A DNA stretch of 64,000 nt, from contig NZ_BOOA01000035.1 in assembly GCF_016862995.1 (NCBI RefSeq), forward strand, positions 1 to 64,000. Reading direction: 5' to 3'. Within the stretch, counting starts at the first letter, position 1, and each line of letters starts with the position of its first letter. A program made the position numbers and the translations under genes. This stretch comes from Acrocarpospora phusangensis. Lineage in GTDB: Bacteria > Actinomycetota > Actinomycetes > Streptosporangiales > Streptosporangiaceae. Shown here piece after piece: positions 35,410-43,903 of this stretch. The notes under the pieces are model-generated. The model was not told the DNA's origin and made no database searches. It saw only the letters and a program-made list of their open reading frames with translations.

Positions 35410-35696
35410 TCCGCCTCCGCACCTACGCCTTGGAGTGGGGTCCGCTCCCGGTGGTCGCGCTGATCGCCGGGTTCGCGATGGGACGCTCCGAAACCCCCGT
35501 GCTCGTCCTCGGCGGCTTCTACACCGCGCTCGCGGTCATGCAGTACGCCGTGGTCCGCGCGGCCTGGGAGCGGGACTGTCTCGCCGAAGAGGTGAGGGCC
35601 CTGCGCGGGATCAGCGACAGCCACGAGCCGACTCCCGAGGAGACCGCACGGCTGTATGCGGACATCGAGGCCCTGGAGCGGGGTGAACGGCCGTGA
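35406..35696 (+). CDS. small membrane protein
   Basis: A 96-residue protein with two membrane helices (about residues 9-25 and 30-48) and a charged C-terminal helix (WERDCLAEEVRALRGI). Function unknown; 4-base overlaps on both sides. Confidence 0.65.
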   Translation: MIRLRTYALEWGPLPVVALIAGFAMGRSETPVLVLGGFYTALAVMQYAVVRAAWERDCLAEEVRALRGISDSHEPTPEETARLYADIEALERGERP

Positions 35697-35929
35697 CGAT
35701 CCCCGCCTGGATTGTGTGGGCCGGAGCGTACTTCGCCGTGGTCGGCCTCGTCGCCCACCTCGTGCTGGGCGGATTGGGCTGGCTGGCCCGCGCTGACTCC
35801 CGGATCGACCGCCGCGAGCAGCGGCACGCCGCCGCCCGCCACTCCAAAAAGCCATCCGCTCCTGCCGACACTCCGCTCGACCAAGCCGATGGCCTGATCT
35901 CCGACACCACGAGAGGAGTAACCCGGTGA
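35693..35929 (+). CDS. small single-span membrane protein
   Basis: A 78-residue protein with one N-terminal membrane helix (residues 5-31) and a polar tail. GTG start overlapping the previous gene. It ends at the GTG of the C5 methyltransferase (4-base overlap). Function unknown. Confidence 0.6.
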   Translation: MTIPAWIVWAGAYFAVVGLVAHLVLGGLGWLARADSRIDRREQRHAAARHSKKPSAPADTPLDQADGLISDTTRGVTR

Positions 35930-37626
35930 GCCCATACCGCCACGACGGCAACATGATCGAGGTCTCCGACTGGTTCTGTGGTGCAGGCGGGTCCTCGCAG
36001 GGCGCCGAGCAGGTGCCCAACGTGAAGGTCACGCTGGCCGCCAACCACTGGCAGCTGGCCCTCGACACCCATCAGACGAACTTCCCCGACGTACGCCACG
36101 AGCAGGGGAAGATCCAGGAATCGCCCGTCCACGACTGGCCCGTCTCGCACATCCACTGGGCGTCGCCCGAGTGCACCAAGTGGTCGATCGCCAACGGCGA
36201 GAAGAGGACCTTCCACCGCTCGCGCCAGGACGAACTGTTCTCCCGGGAGAAGACCGACAAGGAGATCACGGCGGAGGAGTCCCGGGCCCTCATGGAACAG
36301 GTGCCCACTTACCTCGAAGGCGTCGCCTCCCGCGGGCGGCTGGTCCTGGCCGGCGTTGTCGAGAACGTCACCGACGAACGGGAGTGGGACGGCTTCGACG
36401 ACTGGCTGCGCCGCTTCCACCGCCTGGGGTACAAGACGCGCGTCATCGCCCTGAACTCCATGCACGCCCAGCCGGTGCGCACGCTGGCTGCCCCGCAGAG
36501 CCGGGACCGGCTGTATGTCGGTTACTGGCACCGCTCCCTCGGCCGCGACCCCGACTGGGACAAGTGGCTCCGGCCGCTCACCTGGTGCCCGGCATGCGAC
36601 GAGGTGGTTCACGCCGTCCTGTCGTTCAAGAAGTCTTACCGGGACATGGGCCGGTACCGCTCCCAGTACCTCTACCGGTGCCCTCGCATGTCGTGCCGGA
36701 ACACCGTGGTGGAGCCGCCGGTCCTCCCGGCGTTGGAGGCGATCGACCTTTCCCTGCCGACCAGGCGGATCGGCGACGGCAAGCCCGGCAAGAACTTCCG
36801 CCCGTACGCGCCGAACACGGTCGCCAGGATCGAGGCCGGGGTCAAGAAGTTCTGGGTGCCGCTTCTCGTCCCGGCGGGCGGCACGTGGAACACGACCGCC
36901 TACCCGGTGACCCAGCCGCTGAGGACTCGCACGGCCAGGGAGAACGACGCCCTGGCGGTGCCGCCCCTTCTGGTTCCCGTGGAGGGGCGGGACGGCAAGG
37001 CCGCGTTCCCGGCGACCGAGCCGGGGCGGACGCAGACCGCGCGCAACGAGACCGGTGTGGCCTTCCCGCCGTTCCTGACCCTGCTGCGGTCCGGCCGGCC
37101 GCGTAACACCGACCCGGCCGTGGATCCGCTGGCGACGATCGTGGCGGACGGCTCCAACCACGCCCTGGTGGAACCGCCGCCGTTCCTGATCCCGATGCGC
37201 GGCGGAGGCGACAAGGAGCGTGCCCGGCCGATCGACGGCCCTCTGCACACGGTCACCGCGGGCGGCAACCACCACTACCTCGCCCAGGCGCCGGAAGCCC
37301 TGCTGGTCCCGTACTACAGCAACGGTGTGGCCAAGCCGGCGTCCCAGCCGATGGGCACGGTCACGACCCTGGACCGGTTCGGGCTGGCGTCCGCCGACCT
37401 GCCCGAGATCGACATCAACGAAGTGCGGTTCCGGATGCTGGAACCGAGCGAGATCGCCCGGGGCATGGCGTTTGCCGCCGGATACGTGGTGCTGGGAGAC
37501 AAGCGCGACCAGGTGACCCAGCTCGGCAACGCCGTCACCCCTCCCGCCGCCGAGGTGCTCGTCTCTGCTCTGGTGGAGGCCATCACGGGCGAGGAGCTGG
37601 AGCGCTTCCCGGGGGTGGCAGCGTGA
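35926..37626 (+). CDS. DNA (cytosine-5) methyltransferase
   Basis: A 566-residue C5 methylase. Motif I is SDWFCGAGGSSQG, motif IV is ASPECTKWS (SPEC instead of PPCQ, with the catalytic Cys), motif VI is VVENVTD, motif VIII QSRDRLYVGY and motif X QLGNAVTPPAAEVL. The target-recognition part carries a zinc-ribbon (WCPACDEV, RCPRMSCRN) and then about five imperfect repeats of 40-50 residues with the theme LLVP-x-P-TxTA. No partner restriction enzyme is nearby, so it probably protects phage DNA from host restriction or regulates genes. Confidence 0.92.
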   Translation: MSPYRHDGNMIEVSDWFCGAGGSSQGAEQVPNVKVTLAANHWQLALDTHQTNFPDVRHEQGKIQESPVHDWPVSHIHWASPECTKWSIANGEKRTFHRSRQDELFSREKTDKEITAEESRALMEQVPTYLEGVASRGRLVLAGVVENVTDEREWDGFDDWLRRFHRLGYKTRVIALNSMHAQPVRTLAAPQSRDRLYVGYWHRSLGRDPDWDKWLRPLTWCPACDEVVHAVLSFKKSYRDMGRYRSQYLYRCPRMSCRNTVVEPPVLPALEAIDLSLPTRRIGDGKPGKNFRPYAPNTVARIEAGVKKFWVPLLVPAGGTWNTTAYPVTQPLRTRTARENDALAVPPLLVPVEGRDGKAAFPATEPGRTQTARNETGVAFPPFLTLLRSGRPRNTDPAVDPLATIVADGSNHALVEPPPFLIPMRGGGDKERARPIDGPLHTVTAGGNHHYLAQAPEALLVPYYSNGVAKPASQPMGTVTTLDRFGLASADLPEIDINEVRFRMLEPSEIARGMAFAAGYVVLGDKRDQVTQLGNAVTPPAAEVLVSALVEAITGEELERFPGVAA

Positions 37627-38009
37627 CGGTATCCCAGCTGCTCCGCCACGCCCCCGAGTGGCTCAGCCGCGGCGCCTGCGGCGGCCAGTCCAAGCTGATG
37701 TACGACGAGTCCCGGCCGGAGATGGCCCGCGCCGTCTGCTACGGCTGCCCCGTCCTGGACGACTGCCGGGCCTGGGTCACCGCTCTGTCCCCGGACCAGG
37801 ACCCGGGTGGCGTCATCGCCGCAACGACCGAGAAGGAACGCGCCGGACTGGCCGGTACGAAGGTCTGCTCGTCGTGCGGCGTGGAGCAGGTCGTCACCGA
37901 GTACGCCGTGCGAAACAGCAGGACGGGACTCCGCAGGGCGACCTGTAAGGGTTGTGTTCACGCCCAGAAGTGCGCCCGCCAGACAACCCAGAGGCGGGTG
38001 GCCGCATGA
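37623..38009 (+). CDS. phage WhiB-like protein with C-terminal zinc ribbon
   Basis: A 128-residue protein. Cys19, Cys39, Cys42 and Cys48 match the four iron-sulfur ligands of WhiB proteins (GACGG, CYGCPVLDDC), but the GVWGG turn is replaced by GVIAATT. After it there is a second metal site with Cys82, Cys85, Cys108 and Cys111 (CSSCG and CKGC). Phage WhiB proteins such as TM4 gp49 interfere with host WhiB2 and septation. The fused zinc ribbon is unusual. Confidence 0.85.
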   Translation: MTVSQLLRHAPEWLSRGACGGQSKLMYDESRPEMARAVCYGCPVLDDCRAWVTALSPDQDPGGVIAATTEKERAGLAGTKVCSSCGVEQVVTEYAVRNSRTGLRRATCKGCVHAQKCARQTTQRRVAA

Positions 38010-38203
38010 CGACGATCACCCTGCCGAACGGCTGGATCCGCCCCTGGTACCCGTCCGGGCTGACCGGCCACGCCGACCCGGAATGCCCCGACCTCCTGGC
38101 CTGGGAAGGCCCCGAGCCCGCCGAAGGCCCTGGCTGGCTCAACCCGAACGTAGAGACCGACTCCGCCCGCAACTGCCGTTGCGTTGAGAGGGCTGCCCAA
38201 TGA
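38006..38203 (+). CDS. small hypothetical protein
   Basis: A 65-residue Trp/Pro-rich protein (LPNGWIRPWYPSG) with Cys at residue 28 and a CRC near the end. Overlaps both neighbours by four bases. Function unknown. Confidence 0.6.
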   Translation: MTTITLPNGWIRPWYPSGLTGHADPECPDLLAWEGPEPAEGPGWLNPNVETDSARNCRCVERAAQ

Positions 38204-39297
38204 AACTCACCATCGACCCGAAGGTCTTCGCGGAAGCGGTCACGTGGGCCGCCCGCAACCTCCCTGGACGTCCCGCCGTGCCGGTCCTGTCCGGGCTGCT
38301 GCTCGTCGCCGAAACCGACCAGCTGACCGTATCCGCGTTCGACTACGACGTGTCCGTCCAGGCGACAGTGGCCGCCGAAGTCGCCACCCCCGGCCGTGTC
38401 GTCATCCCCGGCAGGGTACTCGCCGAGATCGTCAAAAGCCTGCCGGGCGAGTCGTGGGCCGAGCTCGTCCTGGACGGATACGAGGTGGCTCTCACCTGCG
38501 GGCGCGTCGCGTTCACCCTGATGACGCTCCCCGAATCCGACTATCCGACCATCCCCGCACCGCCCGCACCGTTGGGCGCTGTAGATGGGCCGGCCTTCCG
38601 GGTCGCGATCGAACAGACCGCCATCGCCGCATCAGAGGACGACACCGTGCCGGGCCTCACCGCCGTCCGCATCGACGCGGAGGGCGACCGCCTCACGCTG
38701 GCCGCTACCGACCGCTACCGGATCGCAGTCCGCGACCTGCCCTGGAGCCTGCGCGGCATGCCTCCCGGCGGCGTACTCGTCCACCACGATGTGGTGCTCG
38801 ACCTGGCCAAGGGCGGCATCTCCGGTGAGGTCGCGCTCGGATGGGACGACAAGCTGATCGGCTTCTGCGCCGACGGCCGGGTCGTGACCGCCCGCCTGAT
38901 CGACGACAAGTACATCAACTACCGGGCGCGCATCGGGTGGGACCACCTTCCCATCGCCGCCACCGTCAACCGGGCCGCCCTGACCACCGCGATCAAGCGG
39001 GTGTCCCTGCTGGCCGACAAGGGCATGTCCGTCCGCCTGCATTTCACCTCCGACGGTGTCCTCGTCCAGGCAGGCACTGGGGACCTCGGGCGCGGGACCG
39101 AGACAGTCCCGTGCACGCTCGACGGCGCTGACGCCCGCGAGATCGGCTTCAGCCCGGCCTTCCTGCTGGACGCCGTCGGCGGAGTCCAGCAGGAGAACGT
39201 GGTCCTCCACATGGACCCGGACCACCTCCAGGTCCTGGTTCGGGGCCAGGACAGCGACTCCTACCAGTGCCTGGTGCTGGCCTTGAGGCTCGCATGA
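38200..39297 (+). CDS. dnaN: phage DNA polymerase III beta sliding clamp
   Basis: A 365-residue protein with the three repeated clamp domains: MKLTIDPKVFAEAVTWAARNLP, PAFRVAIEQTAIAASEDD followed by LAATDRYRIAVRDLPW, and TVNRAALTTAIKRVSLLAD. The end LVLALRLA replaces the usual MP[M/V]R(L) tail. A clamp gives polymerases processivity, and a phage-coded copy may recruit host PolIII or clamp-binding phage proteins. Start and stop are coupled to neighbours. Confidence 0.92.
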   Translation: MKLTIDPKVFAEAVTWAARNLPGRPAVPVLSGLLLVAETDQLTVSAFDYDVSVQATVAAEVATPGRVVIPGRVLAEIVKSLPGESWAELVLDGYEVALTCGRVAFTLMTLPESDYPTIPAPPAPLGAVDGPAFRVAIEQTAIAASEDDTVPGLTAVRIDAEGDRLTLAATDRYRIAVRDLPWSLRGMPPGGVLVHHDVVLDLAKGGISGEVALGWDDKLIGFCADGRVVTARLIDDKYINYRARIGWDHLPIAATVNRAALTTAIKRVSLLADKGMSVRLHFTSDGVLVQAGTGDLGRGTETVPCTLDGADAREIGFSPAFLLDAVGGVQQENVVLHMDPDHLQVLVRGQDSDSYQCLVLALRLA

Positions 39298-40121
39298 AAC
39301 CGCCCATGCCGTACTACGGCTCCAAGCAGACGCTGGGTGACCAGATCGCCGCCCTGCTGCCTCCTCATGAGCACTATGTGGAGCCCTACGCCGGGAGTCT
39401 GGCGGTGCTCCTGGCGAAGAGTCCTAGCCGGATGGAGACGGTCAACGACATCGACGAGGACTTGATGGTCTTCTGGCGCGTCCTCCGTGAGCGGAGCGGC
39501 GAGCTGGAGCAGATCTGTGCCCTCACGCCGCACTCCCGAGCCGAATATCGGACGGCGAAGTACGCCGATCTGTCTGCCATGGACGACCTGGAGCGTGCCC
39601 GAATGGTGTGGATCATCCTCACCCAAGGCCGCGCAGGGACCATGAAGTCCACTGGCTGGCGACACTTCCAGGACCCGGCTGGTTCCAGTAGCGGCATGCC
39701 CCGCTACTTGGCCGGGTACGTGGGGCGTCTCGCACCGGCCGCCGAACGCCTGGCCCAGGTCAGCCTGGAATGTAGGCCCGCCCTGGAGCTGGTCGCCGCC
39801 TACGGTCGCCACGAGGACGTGCTGCTCTACGTGGATCCGCCCTACCTGGGCAGCACCCGCGCCCGAAACTACCGGCACGAGATGGGTTCAGAAGCGGCGC
39901 ACCGTGAGCTGGCCACCGCACTCGACGCCTGCCGCTCCGCCGTCGTGCTGTCCGGCTATCACAGCGACCTTTACGACGAACTGTTTGAGGGCTGGCACCG
40001 GACCGAGCTCGACGCCCATACGGGCCAGTCGAACGGCTACCAGAAACGCACCGAGGTCCTGTGGTCCAACCGGCCATTCCCGCAGCGCGAGGCACTTTTC
40101 GACGAGGTGGCCTATGTCTAG
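39294..40121 (+). CDS. Dam-type DNA adenine methylase
   Basis: A 275-residue N6-adenine methyltransferase of the D12 class: MPYYGSKQTLGDQI start, HYVEPYAGSLAVLL (motif I), NDIDEDLMVFWRVL, and the catalytic VDPPYLGS. Likely target GATC-like, but that cannot be told. It overlaps the SNF2-like helicase gene by 8 bases. Confidence 0.92.
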   Translation: MKPPMPYYGSKQTLGDQIAALLPPHEHYVEPYAGSLAVLLAKSPSRMETVNDIDEDLMVFWRVLRERSGELEQICALTPHSRAEYRTAKYADLSAMDDLERARMVWIILTQGRAGTMKSTGWRHFQDPAGSSSGMPRYLAGYVGRLAPAAERLAQVSLECRPALELVAAYGRHEDVLLYVDPPYLGSTRARNYRHEMGSEAAHRELATALDACRSAVVLSGYHSDLYDELFEGWHRTELDAHTGQSNGYQKRTEVLWSNRPFPQREALFDEVAYV

Positions 40122-41427
40122 CTACGCCGCGTTCCTGGAGCGCAAGCGGAACCGCGTGACGCCCATCGGGCGCATCGTCGCTCCCGACGACATCCACCCG
40201 TCCCTGCACGACTGGCAGCGCCAAGAGGTCGCGTGGGCCGTCCACCGCGGCCGGGCTGCCCTGTGGTGGGACACCGGGACCGGGAAGACCCGCGCCGAAC
40301 TGGAGTGGGCCCGCCTGTCCGGGGATCGTTCGCTCATCGTCGCGCCGCTCGCGGTCTGCCACCAGACCGTGGAGGAGGCCGCGTCCATCGGAATCGCCGC
40401 CGCCTATGCCCGATCCGACGAGCAGGCCCACGGTTCGGGGGTGTGGGTCACCAACTACGAGATGGTCGACCGGTTCGACCCGGCCGGCCTCGACGCCGTC
40501 GCCCTGGACGAGGCCTCGATCCTGAAAAACAGCGACGGGGCAACCCGTAACCGGCTGATCCGCCATTTCGCCGACGTGCCGCGACGCCTGGCCGCCACAG
40601 CCACGCCCGCGCCGAACGAACCGACCGAACTCACCAGCCAGGCCGAATTCCTGGGAGTGATGAGCAGGGCCGAGATGCTCGCCACCTACTTCGTCCACGA
40701 CAGCGACGGATGGCGCCTGAAAGGGCACGCCCGCCAGCCGATGTTCCGGTGGATGGCCTCGTGGGCGTCCGCGCTCCGCCGGCCGTCCGACATCGGGTAC
40801 GCGGACGACGGCTACGTCCTGCCGCCGCTCACAATCCACACACACCTGGTGGAGACCGAGGGGGTGCAGACGGAGGGAACCCTGTTCCCCGTCCATTCGG
40901 CTGCCGCCTTGGGTGGTGTCCGCGGTCGGGCGCAGGTCCGCAAGGCCACCGTCGCCGACCGCGTGGCGAAAGCAGTCGAGCTGGTGAAGGCCGAGCCGGG
41001 CGAGCCGTGGCTGCTGTGGGCCGGACGCAACGACGAGGCCCAGATGCTCGCCGCGGCGCTGCCGGGGGCGGTGAACGTGGAGGGCTCGTGGAAGCCAGAG
41101 GCGAAGGCTGAAGCGCTGCTCGGGTTCGCCCGGGGTGTGATCCAAATTCTGGTCACCAAGCCGTCTATTGCCGGGTTCGGCATGAACTGGCAGCACTGCG
41201 CGCGTACCGCCTTCGTCGGGCTCTCCGACTCATGGGAGGCGTACTACCAGTGCATCCGCCGCTGCTGGCGGTACGGCCAGACCCGTCCGGTGGACGCCCA
41301 CATCGTCCTCACCGACGTGGAGGCGCCGATCGCCGCCAACGTCGCTCGCAAGGAGGCGGAGGCCTCCGCCCTGGTGGCCGAACTGGTCGCCTCCATGAAC
41401 GAAACCAGGAGAGGACGGGCCGCGTGA
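40114..41427 (+). CDS. SNF2-like DNA helicase/translocase
   Basis: A 437-residue superfamily 2 helicase. Motif I is WWDTGTGKTRAELEW, motif II DEAS, motif III ATATPAPNEP, motif V TKPSIAGFGMNWQHC and motif VI QCIRRCWRYGQTRPV. It is short compared to cellular SNF2 proteins and has no extra domains. Phage SNF2-like proteins may serve replication, recombination or removal of bound proteins. It sits between two methyltransferase genes, with which it overlaps by 8 and 4 bases. Confidence 0.92.
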   Translation: MSSYAAFLERKRNRVTPIGRIVAPDDIHPSLHDWQRQEVAWAVHRGRAALWWDTGTGKTRAELEWARLSGDRSLIVAPLAVCHQTVEEAASIGIAAAYARSDEQAHGSGVWVTNYEMVDRFDPAGLDAVALDEASILKNSDGATRNRLIRHFADVPRRLAATATPAPNEPTELTSQAEFLGVMSRAEMLATYFVHDSDGWRLKGHARQPMFRWMASWASALRRPSDIGYADDGYVLPPLTIHTHLVETEGVQTEGTLFPVHSAAALGGVRGRAQVRKATVADRVAKAVELVKAEPGEPWLLWAGRNDEAQMLAAALPGAVNVEGSWKPEAKAEALLGFARGVIQILVTKPSIAGFGMNWQHCARTAFVGLSDSWEAYYQCIRRCWRYGQTRPVDAHIVLTDVEAPIAANVARKEAEASALVAELVASMNETRRGRAA

Positions 41428-42386
41428 GCGTGACCGAAGACGAGACGTTCATCCAGGACGTGGCCAGCGGCGACGGCTGGACCCTCTACCTGGACGATTC
41501 CTGCGAACGCCTCGGCAAGCTGGCCGACGAGTCGGTGGACCTGTCGGTGTACAGCCCGCCTTTCGCCGACCTGTACGTCTACTCCGACTCGGTGCGTGAC
41601 CTCGGCAACTGCCGGTCCCCGGAGGAGTTCTTCGAGCACTACGACTTCGTGGTGCGGGAACTGCTGCGTGTCACCAAGCCGGGCCGGCTGTGCGCTGTCC
41701 ACGTCGCCGACCTGCCCTTGACCAAGGCCCGCCACGGCTACATCGGCACCTACGACTTCCCCGGCGACGTCATCCGCGCCCACGAAGCCGCGGGATGGAT
41801 CTACAACCGGCGCTGGACCATCAACAAGAACCCGCAGTACCAGGCTCAGCGGGCGAAGGCACACCAGCTGATGTTCGTCACGCTGCGGTCCGACTCCTCC
41901 CGCACCGCCCCGGCCCTGCCCGACTACCTGCTGCTGTTCCGGAAGCCCGGCGACAACACCACGCCGATCAGCACCGACGTCACCAACGACGAGTGGATCG
42001 AATGGGCCGCCCCCGTCGCCCGGCTCACGGATGAGGTCACCGAGCTGGCGATCGCACCGGCCTGGCTGGACATCGAGGAGACCAACACCCTGAACGCGGC
42101 CGTGGCCCGCGAGGAGGCCGACGGACGGCACACCTGCCCTCTCCAGCTTGACCTGATCGAGCGCTGCGTCCGCCTGTGGTCCAACCGCGGCGAGGTGGTG
42201 CTCTCACCGTTCGCGGGCATCGGCTCCGAGGGGTACGTCTCGCTCCTGCAGGGGCGCCGGTTCGTCGGGTGCGAGCTCAAGCCCAGCTATTGGCGGACCG
42301 CCGTCGACAACCTCCGAGCCGCCGAGCGGCGCGCTTCGATGCCGTCCCTGTTCGACGACCTGGAGCTCACCGGGGAGTCGGCGTGA
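41424..42386 (+). CDS. DNA N4-cytosine/N6-adenine methyltransferase
   Basis: A 320-residue methylase of the beta class order: catalytic SPPF (YSPPFADLYVYSDS, about residue 40) first, and the SAM-binding LSPFAGIGSEGYVSL after about residue 260. SPPF is seen in phage relatives of the SPPY family. It ends with MPSLFDDLEL, which resembles a clamp-binding pentapeptide. It is the third methyltransferase of the phage. Confidence 0.9.
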   Translation: MSVTEDETFIQDVASGDGWTLYLDDSCERLGKLADESVDLSVYSPPFADLYVYSDSVRDLGNCRSPEEFFEHYDFVVRELLRVTKPGRLCAVHVADLPLTKARHGYIGTYDFPGDVIRAHEAAGWIYNRRWTINKNPQYQAQRAKAHQLMFVTLRSDSSRTAPALPDYLLLFRKPGDNTTPISTDVTNDEWIEWAAPVARLTDEVTELAIAPAWLDIEETNTLNAAVAREEADGRHTCPLQLDLIERCVRLWSNRGEVVLSPFAGIGSEGYVSLLQGRRFVGCELKPSYWRTAVDNLRAAERRASMPSLFDDLELTGESA

Positions 42387-42985
42387 AGGGCCAGGACGGG
42401 GCACCGACCCTGTTCGACGCCGACGACGAGGTCGCCGAACTGCGCGCCGAGCTCGACATCGCCCATCGCGAGAACTCCCGCCTCCGTGACCTGTGGTACC
42501 GCCAGCTCCACGGGCGCGACCGCTGGGCTGACGCGGTGCGCGCCGCCGCCGCGCGTGACGCGCGCAACCAGGCGTACGGCCTGGTTGCCGCAGCGATCCC
42601 CGAGACGCTGGAGCCGCTCCGCCACCTGGCCCGCGCGATCCTCGCCCTACCCGCACACCCGGCACCGTCCGACCTCGAACGGTTGCGGGCATTGGCGGCG
42701 GATGTCGACTGCCACGATCCCCGCCGCGGGGATGAGGTCAGCGCCATAGCGACCATCCAGGCGAGGGCCGACGCGGAGATCGACAGCTGGCGCCGTCGCG
42801 CGCAGGAGTACTGGGATCAGGCCCAGCGCACACACAGGCAAGCCCTCGACTCCGACGAGGCTTACACCTTCCTCGTTGGTGCGGGATGGGAACCGCCCTC
42901 GTGGCTGGCCAAGGAGCGTCGCGCACGGATCAAGAAGGTCCATGCAGACATTCCGGCCGACTCGGGGGTGCACATCCATGGCTGA
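42383..42985 (+). CDS. coiled-coil protein with N-terminal LF motif
   Basis: A 200-residue helical protein. Residues 7-11 read APTLF and the next residues are acidic, as in clamp-binding peptides. Coiled-coil pattern near residues 18-35 (EVAELRAELDIAHRENSRLR). No domain recognised. 4-base overlap with the methylase. Confidence 0.65.
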   Translation: MKGQDGAPTLFDADDEVAELRAELDIAHRENSRLRDLWYRQLHGRDRWADAVRAAAARDARNQAYGLVAAAIPETLEPLRHLARAILALPAHPAPSDLERLRALAADVDCHDPRRGDEVSAIATIQARADAEIDSWRRRAQEYWDQAQRTHRQALDSDEAYTFLVGAGWEPPSWLAKERRARIKKVHADIPADSGVHIHG

Positions 42986-43577
42986 CGTTCGCCCCCCGAT
43001 CCCGCTTCGGCTCACCGACCGCCCCCAGGTGGGCGGCCTGGTCTGCCCATGGGTGAACGTCCGCCTCGCCGACGGCACCACCGACTTCCGCCAGACCTAC
43101 GGCCAGCACTGGCGCCGCGCCTGGCTGGAGCAGCTCTGCCAGGTCGACGGCCAGCGCATCGCCGGAACCCTGGTGTTCTTGGGCGGCCCGAACCAGTTGG
43201 CCGAGGACGGCTACTTCGACGAGCCGCCCCTCCACCCGGAGTGCGCGGCCTACGTGACCCGGGCCTGCCCGATGGTCGCCGGCCGGATGACCCACTACCG
43301 GTCCGGGCCCGCTCTCACCGAGGGCGCCCGGGGTGCGGTGTGCCCGGACCCGGGCTGCGACTGCGGCGGCTGGCAGCCGACCAAGCAGATCCTGCACGGG
43401 GACGGCTCCTGCAGCGTCCTCGGGGACGACCAGCGGGCCGACCCTACCGGGGAGCCCGCCCACGCCTGGTTCGCGGTCTGGGCCCGCTCCTACGCCCTCG
43501 CGCAAGGCACTGACGGTCGGCTGCTGGGCGGCATCCCTCACGACGTCGTAAGGGTCCGGGAGGTGAGCCGGCCGTGA
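42978..43577 (+). CDS. hypothetical actinophage protein
   Basis: A 199-residue protein with a possible metal site (CPDPGCDCGG) and aromatic core QTYGQHWRRAWLEQLC. Similar orphan proteins are frequent in actinophages and are sometimes misnamed from weak matches. Function unknown. Confidence 0.65.
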   Translation: MADVRPPIPLRLTDRPQVGGLVCPWVNVRLADGTTDFRQTYGQHWRRAWLEQLCQVDGQRIAGTLVFLGGPNQLAEDGYFDEPPLHPECAAYVTRACPMVAGRMTHYRSGPALTEGARGAVCPDPGCDCGGWQPTKQILHGDGSCSVLGDDQRADPTGEPAHAWFAVWARSYALAQGTDGRLLGGIPHDVVRVREVSRP

Positions 43578-43771
43578 AGTCGAGAACCGCGACCAAGAAC
43601 CGCTCCTGCGTCGGCAAGCGCGCCTACCCGACCCGGGCCAAGGCTGAAGCCGCCCTTCAGAAGCTGGTCGCCGCGGGCACCTCTGCTGAGCGGCTGAAGG
43701 TGTACGCCTGTCGCCACTGCTCTGCCGGATTCCACATCGGCCACCTGGGACGTGACCGGAGGCGGCAGTGA
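43574..43771 (+). CDS. small zinc-finger-like basic protein
   Basis: A 65-residue Arg/Lys-rich protein with Cys12 and a C-terminal CRHCSAGFHIGH that can bind one zinc. DNA binding is likely. It is the last gene before the DnaA-box-like sites. Confidence 0.7.
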   Translation: MKSRTATKNRSCVGKRAYPTRAKAEAALQKLVAAGTSAERLKVYACRHCSAGFHIGHLGRDRRRQ

Positions 43772-43807
43772 TCCACAGAGTTATCCACAGATCCCGGGTT
43801 ATCCACA
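43769..43807 (+). promoter_or_regulatory. three DnaA-box-like 9-mers
   Basis: TGATCCACA (43769-43777), TTATCCACA (43781-43789) and TTATCCACA (43799-43807) lie in tandem in a gap between phage genes. The last two are perfect consensus DnaA boxes. They precede the replication genes and may bring host DnaA to the phage origin or regulate the replication operon. Confidence 0.65.
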
Positions 43808-43903
43808 GACCTGGTCGAGCTGAGGCGCAAGCACGCTGGCTGGTTCAGAGTGCTCCCAAGCCGGCGATTCGCCCGGCCCGTAGCCCACGGACGGGAGCCC
43901 GCG

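Noticed and set aside
39760-41196. A 478-codon frame opposite the Dam-type methylase and helicase genes
   Set aside because: Antisense to two well-supported enzymes and low in sequence complexity.
35926-42386. Methylases and SNF2-like helicase considered as a DISARM- or BREX-like defence island
   Set aside because: Core components (drmA, drmB, PLD protein, pglZ, brxC) are missing, and the genes are woven into the phage early operon.
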